Under the pieces are notes generated by a model. It saw nothing but the letters and a program-made list of their open reading frames with translations. It did not search any database and was not told the origin of the DNA. Position numbers and translations under genes: made by a program. Below, one piece after another: positions 46,870-56,815 of a DNA stretch of 64,000 nucleotides; within the stretch, counting starts at the first letter, position 1, and every line of letters begins with the position of its first letter. Source of the stretch: Sphagnum compactum (lineage: Eukaryota > Bryophyta > Sphagnopsida > Sphagnales); the NCBI GenBank assembly GCA_965153455.1, contig OZ234496.1:20638304-20702303 (forward strand), written 5' to 3'.

Positions 46870-47265
46870 GTATTAAATTCATTTTAAGGTGCCACATGGC
46901 ATATTTACATTAGGCATGTGTCATAATATAGGATCATCCAAACATTTGAATTGCACGTCTAGATTATTTCAAAATAGTAATAATTATTATATTTTAAATA
47001 ATTCAATATTAAAACACATCGCAACACATCATTTGCCTCAATTGTGACCAAAATAGTTGCATTGTAGTCGCATGTGACAATATGTATACAATGGAGTCAA
47101 AGGATGAACTTGTATTTGTTGACTTTTTCTTTCATGCAATACCCCTTGTCATTTGCAACTGATGTCTCATGCAACTTGTCCAAAGCGACTATTGAGATTT
47201 TAGTCGCCAATAAATTTTAATCATAAAGTCCAATAAAAAATACTTGTTTTTCTTCTAATGTTGTT
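46870..47265. other. Spacer with sparse TGCAACT motifs
   Basis: Contains a few TTGCAACT and GCGACTA(T) motifs like those in the CACTA subterminal arrays (47040-47210), but no terminal repeat could be paired. It may be a fragment of a related element. Confidence 0.35.
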
Positions 47266-47537
47266 CTCAAACATCATCTAGAAATTTTCATGTAAATGGC
47301 GAGTCAAGTGATTCCGAAAAGAGTGTGGATGAAGAGTCAAGAGTCCCTTCAGTTACTACTCCCGGAGCTTGAATGGCTAAGAAAGTTTTGAAAACACTTG
47401 ACAACAACAGTGGAGTATGAAGATCCACACGAGTCAAATACCATGTACAAATATTCACATATGATGGCTTTGTAGCTCATCATTACGCATACATGGTGAG
47501 AATTATATAAAAGGTTGAACCCACTTGTTTTGAACAT

Positions 47538-48229
47538 GTGGTTGAAAACCTTAAATGGGATAATGCCATGGATGAGGAGATTGCGGTGTTGGATGTGAAT
47601 GTTACCTGGGATTTGGTAGCTTTACTAAAGGACAAGGAAGCATTTGGGTACAAATGGGTGTACAAAGTCAAGCACAGTGCATATGGATCTATGAGCAGAT
47701 ACAAAACAAGATTGGTTGCAAAAGGTTATGCCCAAACTTATGGCATAGATTATGAGGAGACCTAAAGTCTAGTTGTAAAAATGATGACTATAAAAACAAT
47801 CAGTGCTATGGTAGCAACAAAAGGATGGTCTTTACTTAAAATAATCTAAATAATGTTTTTCTTCATGGAGATTTGTAGGAAGAAATGTACATGGAACAAC
47901 CACCAGGTTATGTGGACCAAACACATCCTAATTTGGTTTGTAGGTTAAAGAAAGTTTTGTACGACTTGAAGCAAACACCTAGAGTTTGGTCAGACCAGAT
48001 AGGTCAATATCTTGTCACAAGTGGTTTTCAAACATCCAATGTAGATTTTTCGCTTTATGTCAAAAAAAAAGATCATGGGATTGTAGTCATAGTCATTTAT
48101 GTTGATGACTTGATTGTCACTAGAGATAATGATGCAGACATCTTTGATTTGAAAAAGCTTTTGAAGCAAAAGTTTGAGATGAAGGATTTGGGAGAGTTGC
48201 GTTACTTCCTTAACATTGAGGTAATCTAG
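47538..48229 (+). pseudogene. Copia reverse transcriptase remnant
   Basis: The first open piece (47538-47765) has the typical copia RT start: W..AM.EEI, TWDLV, KWVYKVK, YKTRLVAKGYAQ and GIDYEET. A second (47885-48229) carries MYMEQPPGY, the VCRLKK-like joint, LKQTPRVW, the YVDD catalytic motif in VIYVDDLIVT, and FEMKDLGELRYFLNIEV. Between them, stops and a frame change destroy the segment that would hold the first catalytic Asp region. Recognition is firm; function is lost. Confidence 0.93.
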
Positions 48230-48559
48230 CCCCCTAATGGGATATGGTTACTACAAAGACAATATGCCTTGAATAAATTGTTTAAATATGGGATGATAGG
48301 TTGCAAACCCATTTCAATTCCATAGAACAAAATGTGAAGTTAAATGCAGATGAAGGTGACCTTGTGGAGTGATACCACTATGTATAGACGCATAGTGGGG
48401 AGTTTGATTTACATGACCATCACAAGGCCATATTTGAGTTATGCAATTGAAGTGGTGAGTTAGATCATGCAAACACCATGAAAACCACATTATGACGCTA
48501 ATAGCTAGTTACAAGTACATGGACACACGGATGTTGATTGGGCCGACAATGTTTCAAAT

Positions 48560-48990
48560 AAGAAATCAACTAGTGGTTTCATATTTTCTTTTGGAAGTGG
48601 TGTTATTAATTAGAGCAATAAGAAACAACCAACAATTGCACTATTAAGCACGGAGGCAGAATACAAAGGTGCATCAATTGTTACATGTGAAATAGTTTGG
48701 TTATAAAAATTACTTTTAGATTTGGGACAGTTAGTGGATGCTCCTATTGTCATTTATTATGATAACATCACTAGCATACTATTTGCTAACAACCCAATCT
48801 ATCATGTTAAGACAAAACACATTGAGATGCACTATCACTTTATCTAAGAAAAAAATTTAACAAGAGAAATTAACCTTATTCATGTTAGTACTAAGGATCA
48901 AGTTGTTAACATTTTCACAAAGGCTTTAGGTACAGACAAGCTAAGGAAGTTCTAAAAAATGATTGGTGTACTAGAAATGGATTTGAGCTT
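48560..48990 (+). pseudogene. Copia RNase H remnant
   Basis: Plus-strand frames show the copia RNase H order: SKKQPTIALLSTEAEY, IYYDN, KTKHIEMHYHFI, and then DQVVNIFTKAL near the end. Several stops interrupt the frame. It joins directly to the polypurine tract. Confidence 0.85.
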
Positions 48991-48999
48991 AAGGGGGAG

Positions 49000-49313
49000 T
49001 GTTGAAAATTCAAGTTCAACTAGTTAGGTTTCATTAGTTACTAGAATAGGAAAATAACTAGGTTATTTTCACAAGGTTGAATTATTTTCTTTACTTATAT
49101 TAGTTTGGTTATTTGTGGTTTGCTCTTTTAGTTAAATACTTTGGTGTTGATGGTTTTGGTTTTCTTTTATTCATTACACAAGATTGTGTATTTGATGTGA
49201 CAAGAACCTTGAAAAGTTCTTGATGTTATATTCCATGTTGTGAACATCATGTTTTAGTTTTATTTCAATAAAGATTTATGTTTGCACTTGATTAGATCTC
49301 TTATTTGTTAACA
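49000..49313 (+). repeat. 3' LTR of the copia element
   Basis: It begins TGTTGAAAATTC immediately after the polypurine tract AAGGGGGAG (48991-48999) and ends TTGTTAACA, giving TG...CA ends with a short inverted TGTT/AACA. AATAAA at 49266-49271 is a candidate polyadenylation signal. The length of 314 bp fits a copia LTR. Confidence 0.8.
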
Positions 49314-49689
49314 TAACCTCCTTCTAATTTTTAAAAGTAATTTGTATCATATCATTTGGATTTGAAAAAACACCCCAAAAGTATCCCCCATTTTTTAGGG
49401 GTTGAGGATGATTTTAATTATGAAAACAAACTCGATTAACCAAAATTATAATGTTCATTACATCAATATTGAGGTGTTTGAAAAAAAAACCAAATATTTG
49501 CAAAAACATTTCACCTACTTTCAAGTACTTGAACTTTATTTTTCAAACTACCACAAATTTTAGGTCCAATTCAAGTACTTGCAAGTAACTTAAAAAAACA
49601 TGATTATAACAATTTAACTTTTGAAGTACATGTAAACAAAAGTTAAGAAATAATGTACCCAATGTTTTTTTTATTATCCCCATAAAATC

Positions 49690-50815
49690 ATCTACTTGTT
49701 AGTCTTTTTTTTTAGGGACCCCAATTTTTTGTTGCTTACACTACTTTTTGTGTATATTTTATCATGCTTTCAACCTACAATTAGAAAGATTTTGGTTACA
49801 TATTATTGGTGGCCAACTCTTCATAAAGACGTTTGGCAATATTATCGTAGTTGTGACATTTGCCAATGTAGTAAGTCAATTAATGTCACTAGTAATCCAC
49901 CTATCATACCACTAGTACCCATTGCACCTTTTGTCCAACAGGGTATTGATTTTCATTGGACTAATGAACTCACTAGCTAAGCAAATGGGTAACAAATACA
50001 TTCTAATGGCTATGGACTATGCCACAAAGTGGGTAGAAGCTAGGGCTTTAACCACCAACACTATTGCTATCATGGTTAGTTTCTCTATGAAGCTATAATC
50101 ATTCACTTTGGATGCCCAATGGAATTCATATTAGACCAAGGAACTCACTTCGTTAACGAAACCATTGATATCCTCACTACAAAATTCATGGTTCACCACA
50201 AAAAATCACCACCTATTACCCCAAAGGAATGGTATGGCAGAATCCACCAATAAGACTTTAGAAAACATCCTAAAGAAGACAATCAATGTTAATTGTATAG
50301 ATTGGGATGAGAAGCTTCCAACAACACTATGGGCTTACAAAAATTCTTATAAGGCTAGTATTAAACATAGCCCCTTTGAGCTGGTATATGGTTTACAACC
50401 TCTGTTGCCCTTAGAATATTTATTCTTGACATATTGGGTGACTTGTGGACTAGAATATAATGGATTAGCGGCGATCATGACAAGGATGGAAAACTAGTGT
50501 TTTTTAGAAGAATGGAGGGAGGAAGTTCAAGGTAACATCTGTTTAATTCAATAACAAGGCATGATATGGCATGACAACCGTAGAAAAACAAAACAATTTC
50601 AAGAAGGACAACAAGTCTTGTGGTATCCCAAGGATGTCAAAATCCAACCAAGAAAATTCAAGATAATGTGGAATGGGTTTTATGCGGTGAGAAAGGTTTT
50701 GGGAAACAACAATGTCATGCGCTTGGGAGTTCTAATTTTGTGTTGCACAAGTGTGGAAAGTGACAACCAACTTACGTCCTTCCTCTTTCGTCACTCCAAC
50801 AGGCCATTGTAATTC
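49690..50815 (+). mobile_element. Ty3/gypsy integrase remnant
   Basis: The order is integrase zinc-binding region (YYWWPTLHKDV, RSCDICQCSK), core domain pieces (GIDFHWTNEL; then, after stops and a frame change, a DYATKWVEA-like piece and LDQGTHFVNE), and the C-terminal core (NGMAESTNKTLENIL, DWDEKLPTTLWAYKNSYKAS, PFELVYGLQPLLPLE). A post-integrase barrel-like segment follows (FQEGQQVLWYPKD, RKFKIMWNGFYAVRKVL). Frames at 49696-49980, 50165-50497 and 50561-50812 are separated by stops. RT, RNase H and LTRs are missing, so it is a dead fragment. Confidence 0.9.
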
Positions 50816-51134
50816 CTTCACCACCTCCTTTACCTTCTTCATCACTCCCGTCTTTTCCTATTCCCTTTGATTTTTTTATTTTTTTTAGCATTGGCTTTTC
50901 TTCCAACTACCACCACCATAACAACGACCATTTTAAAGTTGGCAATGGGGCATCAACACTTGCAACATGAAGTTCGGCTTGGAGCGCGCTGAGGTTGGTG
51001 TAGCATATAGGTGGTGAACGAGGTGGGGCTTTTGGTCTTGAGGCGTGGTGTGCAACGATGTTAGTGCAACAACTAGGTTGAGGAGAGGGGAAGGGTTTGG
51101 TGCCAACATTTGAGAATGCTAAATCCAATGGGCC
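50816..51134. other. Spacer downstream of the gypsy remnant
   Basis: C/T-rich then G-rich sequence. No gene is supported; the 76-codon minus frame here has no family signature. Confidence 0.5.
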
Positions 51135-51286
51135 CATTACTACAAAATGTGGGTGTAGTTCACTAGTCCCTATTCATTAAACCAATGAATTTACTACTTT
51201 CCAACTAGTCCCCCTTTACTAGGACCAATGAATTCTCTCAAAATCTAATAATCACTTGACATACAAAGACACCTTTTGTTGTAATG
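51135..51286 (-). mobile_element. Short TIR element (CACTA-like MITE), copy 2, inverted
   Basis: The reverse complement of this 152-bp segment aligns end to end with 22910-23063. Shared blocks are AAAAGGTGTC(C/T)TTGTA, GTCAAGTGATT, GAATTCATTG and the (C)CACATTTTGTAGTA end. The termini here have decayed to CATTAC. The strand given is relative to copy 1. Confidence 0.8.
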
Positions 51287-52860
51287 AGGGAAGGGGGGAG
51301 GGGGGGGGGAGGAGACTATTGCTGCAAGGGCACCACCAAGCTTGACAACGTTCAACCTAACTATTTGACGTCAACTCGGGGAACATCAAGATCCAAATCT
51401 GAGCCCTCTACCAAACTCCCTCTTGCGTTGTGCACTTGTAACATAGCCAACAAAAGGGGCAAGTGCAACTTCACGCACATTGCCATCGGACTACACTACA
51501 ATTGGACAAAGGAGGGTGTTGCAAGTGTCATTTCAGCAAAACAATGATGACCAGGTTCAACCCACACTCATACCTTATCTTTCCCAGCCACCTAGCCCCA
51601 TGAAGACCGACCTCCATGTTGGGACGACAAGGAAAGGTTGGGCAACTTCTTCTAGAGCCAAAAAGCCTAAAACCAAACAACCCTTTGCAGGTTCTGCCCA
51701 GAAGACATTTCTGACCTCCCAAACCACTAAGCTCGTATTTTTTGCCTCTTAAGCACATGATGGCATGGCAGGAGGAAGAGGACATTAGTTGGGCTGCCAA
51801 GGTGGGATTAAGGGGGTTAGGACCTAATCAAAAGGAGGGGACTTCTTAGAAGAAAGTGCTCCAAGTTTAAAAGAGACCATTCTTGTCCCACACTTGATCC
51901 AGGCCAAGGGCTTCAACTTGGGTGTTACCACCGTTCATGGGCTGCGAGCGGTTTTTCAAACTTGGTAGACTTGCCATAACAGCCTAGAAACCATCATTCA
52001 AACCCAACAAGCTCAAATATAGGGATTGGAAAACAAACTGGCTATCCTCACAATGGAAGAGGTGAAGGCTAAGGAGTTCGGGCTTTCATTGAATAAACAA
52101 TTAGAGACCTTGTCTATGCATAACAATGAACTGGAGCTCCTGTTACAAACTGCTGATGGCAATCGGAGACAAGTGGAACAAAGCCTAGTCGGCAAAATAG
52201 TGGAACTTGAGGGAGTTGAAGCCACCATCCATTAGACGGCATTTGAGTTACAAAAGGGTAAAGACCAAACCCTTATCAGGTAGGATTATGATCGAGCCCT
52301 GGATGTTTGGGCGATAGACATGCCTAAAATGAAATTCATTTATATGAAGAGTTTGCTTCCAAGGGTAAGGTGCCCAACTTTAAAGCCTACAAAGTGGCTC
52401 AAGATGGGTTAACAACAACTCTTGGTATAAATGAATTTCATGCATTTCAAGTGGGGGAAGCAAATTTGGTATTGTTAACAGATTGCAAAACTTCTACAAT
52501 TTTGAACCTTTACTTTAAAAAGTTTTGAACAATTAGTGTTTGGACTTAATAGGTGTAGATAGCTATTGGAAAATGGATTTTCACAAAACTTGAAAGAAAT
52601 TAAAGGAAAAGGGGAGGGGAGGTTGTGTGGGAGTGCAATGTGTATAGAGGATTATAATGCTTATGTATTGATTATTGATCTTAAGGAAAAAGTTTTGTGT
52701 AGTTGGTGTGTAAGTTTTGTTAACTTTGGGGAACCCGGGTTAGACAAGTTGGATTAGGTTACGGGATGATGAAGGAGTGAGTGACCTAGAGGGGCAAATT
52801 AACCCAGTTGATATGATAATAAAGAAGAAGCAATGTAAGCTAGGGCTTAGGGGGAGAATG
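51287..52860 (+). other. Unidentified region with a coiled-coil-like frame
   Basis: G runs at 51293-51312 are followed by short plus frames at 51284-51547 and 51480-51752. A 69-codon frame at 52026-52235 is Leu/Glu-rich with heptad spacing (KLAILTMEEVKAKE), suggesting a coiled coil. These may be one decayed transposon protein. I do not recognise it. Confidence 0.3.
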
Positions 52861-53199
52861 TGTTTTTTTTTTTGTTTCTTGAGATGAATGAATAGGAACA
52901 TCTAATTTATAATGTCATTCTCACCTTCACCAGAACAAGGTTGGTATTATTACCTCAGGTCCCTCCCTACCCAAGTTGGTATAAAGTCTAGTATTGCCTC
53001 AGCTCATATTAGACCCCCTTGTAAGGGTCCTTTCTACCAGTGTTGATATGGTATCAATGTTGATACAACTTGATGTATATCTCCCATAATACCAAATCCA
53101 GCAATCCCATTGGCCTGGAAAAAAAAATTCTTTAAACCTACACAAAACCCTATTCTGCTGAACATCGAAAAATAATGATCCCTTTTTAGCATTTCCTTT

Positions 53200-53213
53200 C
53201 CCCCCCCCCCCCC
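53200..53213. repeat. Poly(C) tract upstream of the phytyl-ester-synthase-like gene
   Basis: Fourteen C in a row, about 450 bases before the start codon. It may mark the edge of the promoter region; its length is unreliable in assemblies. Confidence 0.9.
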
Positions 53214-53284
53214 AAAGAAAAAAAAGAGATAAGTACCCAAATCTTAGAGAACTCTGAGAGAACGTCCGAAGAGAACGTGTTCGT

Positions 53285-53664
53285 ATGAAGCTGGTGGAGA
53301 GACAAAATAGAGAGAGAGGGGAGAAGAGAGAATTTGCCGAAGAAGAAGAAGAATTTGAGGAATTTTAACCAGTTTTTAGAGAGCCGATCAAATCTCGAGA
53401 AGAAGGAGAAGAAGTGAGAGAATTGAGTTGCGAAGCAGATTCAGATTTTTTTGTTAACAAGAAAAAAATCATCAAATTTTGGAGTATTTTTCTAATGGGA
53501 GGAGTCTGATGGAGGATTCTCTACAACTGTGTGTGAGAAGAAGAAGAAGAAGAAGAAGCAGCAGCAGCAGCAGAAAAATTCTGCGTGGAGATTTGTGAGA
53601 AGAATGTTGTGAAAGAGATTTCAGAGTTCCGGGGATTTCTTTGCGTTGCTGAGATCTTTTGGCG
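53285..53664 (+). promoter_or_regulatory. Probable 5' leader with several upstream ORFs
   Basis: GA-rich DNA typical of a plant leader, with (AAG)n and (CAG)n runs at 53537-53573. If it is transcribed unspliced, it holds uORFs at 53285-53368 (27 residues, Glu-rich), 53494-53508 (4 residues), 53509-53598 (29 residues with a run of seven Arg then five Ser) and 53603-53611 (ATGTTGTGA). All end before the main ATG at 53665. This would be expected to reduce translation of the main frame; that is inference. Confidence 0.45.
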
Positions 53665-56600
53665 ATGGCGGCGGCAGCAGGAGCAATGATGATGTCTGCG
53701 GCTTCTCCTTCTTGTTGCTGTTGTTCTTGTTGCAATGTTCACTCGTTGCATCTTCGACGCGCTTTGAACTTGCAGGCGACACAGAGGTCTTCTTCGTGGA
53801 CGCGGCGTTGTTGTGGGAGAGGATTCGGAATTATGGCGGTGGAGAATACTGGCGGAGGAGTTAGCGAGACTAGAACGTTTGTGAAATCACCAAAGATGGA
53901 GAGGAGAAGGACTAGAGGCAGTAGTAGACGAGCGCGCAGCATGCTCATCAGCAGCAGCGAGGAGAAGATTCTTTCTCAGGTCAGTTTCTTGCCGTTTGCA
54001 GCAATGCTAGGTAATAGCTGACTTGCAAGTTCGTGGTGATGGCCCCTGGGGAAGAGAGATTGATCCTCGGTCACTTCCTTCTTCACAGCAGATAGGGCTC
54101 CTTTCTTGCACTGCACTCTCAAACTAGGTAACAGAAATCCTGGTTCCAGAATCCCGAAGAGCATGGATATTGTTTCACCAGTCGCTTGCTTGCTTGATTT
54201 TTGAAAAAACTTCTGTTGTGATTCTGTAGCAGGTGGAGCCAGATTTGCAGGAGACAAACAGTGATGAGGTTGCAATATTGGAAAACCCTAATTCCTGTCC
54301 TCTCCCAGAGTCAACAACATCTACTTCAGATCAGGTCACACTTCTGAATCCAATGAAACTATTATTACCACCACTGCCACAAAGGTTGCAAACTTCTGAA
54401 GATGATGATGCACCTGGACGGCCGTTGCTGCTCTATGTTCCAGGCATGGATTGCACTGGTCAAGGCATTCGCACACATTTGCCAGGCCTGTCAGCTTCTG
54501 GGTAGGTCCATTTCTCGACCTTCCTTTAATGCACTTTTAATCCTTCTTGCCTTCATCCTCCATACCCATTTGTTCACAAGACTTACACCAAGCAGAGTCT
54601 TTATGAGTAAATTGTTCTCCTTTCTTCACAACTAGCATGTATCAGAATGGTTACAGGAAGGTATGATGATGGGTCTCCAGGTACGATGTACGATGTGTCT
54701 GCATACCAACTGATGACAGGTCTTCATGGCAACAACTAGTGCAAAAGTTACTTCCTTTAGTGCGGGCAGAGGTGAAGGGAAGTCGCCACTTGACTGTTTT
54801 TGGAGAATCCTTTGGTGGGTGCCTGGCAATCCGACTGGCACTTGCAGCTCCTGATCTTGTTTCACAGCTTGTTTTGGTAAGCATTTTCCAGAGGAGGTTT
54901 TTTTTCCTGTAGGATCAGAAATCTTTCTGGGTTTTCTGGAGTGTAAATTACTGCCGAGTGTGGATAGGTCCCCGAAGTTCACATTGATCATCTTAGTAGT
55001 CTTCTTATCTGGTTAATGATCTTGGCATACAGCTCAACCCAGCTACCAATTTTGCAGAGAATAATGCACTAGCAAGCTTTTGTGCACGCACAGGCCTTCT
55101 AGCCTTCTTCCCTGGGCCTTTATATGGCCTTGCTCAGGTTGGCACGTCTTTGTTTTTGCCAAATTCTTTCATATGTGCTTTTCTTGGGCTTGTTCAGCTT
55201 CTGTTCTATTGTCACCCTCCATTTTAAGCGGGAAACTCTGCCCCTTTGTTTGTGAACCAGTTTGTCGCTGCAAACAAGTAGTTTGTGGTCCACTGCCCTT
55301 TAACTCCAACCTACGTCTAAAGTAGAGGCTAAACTCTCAACAGTATGGATTTCGCAGGTTTAAATATCAATATCCTGTGAATGGTTTCAATGCTGTCAAA
55401 GTGAGTTGGCAATGAAAATGCAGGACATTCTGCTACCCTTGTTGGTGAAGCGCAACCGGGTCTCAACATTGGGCAATGAAGACCTTCTTTCCCCAATTGA
55501 CTATGTACCTGCTCCCTGTGCTGCTTGGCGGTTCTCAATGTTAAACGACAACTCTGGACTCTCTGATCATGATATAAAATCCATCACTGTTCCCACTCTT
55601 CTGGTTCGTGTACCCTTCCTTTCCTGAAACAGCTCCTTCCAACATATGTAATTGTTCAGCAGTCTTGGCCATGGTAAGCAGTCATAAATGATTTATAAGC
55701 CTCTGGATGACTTTCGACGATGGGACTTACAAGGATGTGCTTTCTGACTGGTGTTTTCTATCAAGGTTCCTATGAACTTGAACCAGAGGTTTGCTAAACA
55801 AAGAAAGTGGTATGTTTGTTGTTTCCCCCTTTGGAGTTTTTCAAAAAGATTATTTTAAGGACTTCTTACTCCTAAGTGAGGAGAGCTGCAAAGCCCCGCT
55901 TGTCCAGAAAAGATCATGCTCTTAAGATTCTCCGTATTTCTTCCACTTGTATTGTTTGTTTTCAGTCCTGTCTCTCTTGCATTCCTTGGTATGAAAAGGA
56001 GTTGCCTATGTACCTGCAACATGTGCAGCTTGGCGGTTCTCAATGTTTGCTGACATGTTGTCAGATCTGAAATCTGTATAATCTTACTGTCAGCTCATTT
56101 CTCAATTCTATTCAGGTTGACTTGTATTGTATGGAGAAGTTCGGAGTCTTATGAAAATATATTTGTGACTGATGGTGGACATTTATCAAGCACCAGTGAA
56201 AATGCCACTCCTTCATTCAGCAAAGTTTATGAATGTTATAGTTGAGTTGTTGTTGCAGTTTGCAGCAGCAAAGGATCGTGTGCTCTCTTCATTGACAGAG
56301 TGTGCAAGACTTAAGTCCCTCCTTCCAAATGCAAAGCGTGTCATCTTACCTGAAAGGTTCTGTTTTCCATCCATTTTCCCCTTTCAGATCACTTCTCTTC
56401 TAATGCAAGGTCTAGGCTGCAGACATTCAGTTGAGAAGATGAGAACTTCTTGAGCATGTACTTAGGTTTGTAGAAACTAGAAACATCTGGAGCTATTGTT
56501 GGATTAGAATTCTTCTGCTGAACATGTTGGAATTCCTGGTTATGCTATTTACCTCTGTGTCTTTTGAATGCCTGCAGTGGCCATACTTTTCTCCTTGAAG

Positions 56601-56815
56601 ATGGGGTAGACTTGGTGTCAATGTTACACAAAAATGGGTTTACACATCCTTATTCCTCACCAGCCATGTCACCATCCACAGACTGTGCAGCTTTTCAGGG
56701 AGGTCCTTTGAATTTGAATTCCAGTGCACAGTCCCATCTTCCTCTTAAGAAAAGGAAGGATAAAGTCCCAGATGATGTAATGGATGAATTGGGCCGCATA
56801 CTTGAACCATGGCGG
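53665..56815 (+). CDS. Phytyl-ester-synthase-like gene, exons 1-7 (transit peptide and hydrolase half)
   Basis: Exons: 53665-53979, 54233-54501, 54681-54876, 55033-55137, 55424-55603, 56259-56356 and 56578-56815. The ATG at 53665 is followed by Ala and Met runs, then a Cys run and many Ser/Arg residues but few acids, as in plastid transit peptides. Hydrolase marks are RPLLLYVPGMDCTGQG (oxyanion strand), FGESFGGCLAIRLALAAPD (nucleophile elbow), LNPATNFAENNALAS, and SGHTFLLEDGVDLV with the catalytic His. Exon 7 carries an insertion rich in Ser, Pro and Lys before the acyltransferase half. Confidence 0.92.

Larger units (their letters stand above)
47270..49313 (+). mobile_element. 5'-truncated, degenerate Ty1/copia retrotransposon with 3' LTR
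   Basis: Only the 3' half of a copia element remains: the integrase-RT linker, reverse transcriptase, RNase H, polypurine tract and 3' LTR. Gag, protease and integrase core were not found upstream, and no 5' LTR is present. Several in-frame stops and frame changes (for example TAA at 47763 and stops near 47845) make it inactive. Confidence 0.92.

Noticed and set aside
47349-47704. Minus-strand frames across the copia element
   Set aside because: Antisense of recognisable reverse transcriptase sequence.
53472-53751. Minus frames rich in Gln, Arg, Ala and Leu opposite the 5' leader
   Set aside because: Antisense shadows of the (AAG)n/(CAG)n runs and of exon 1.
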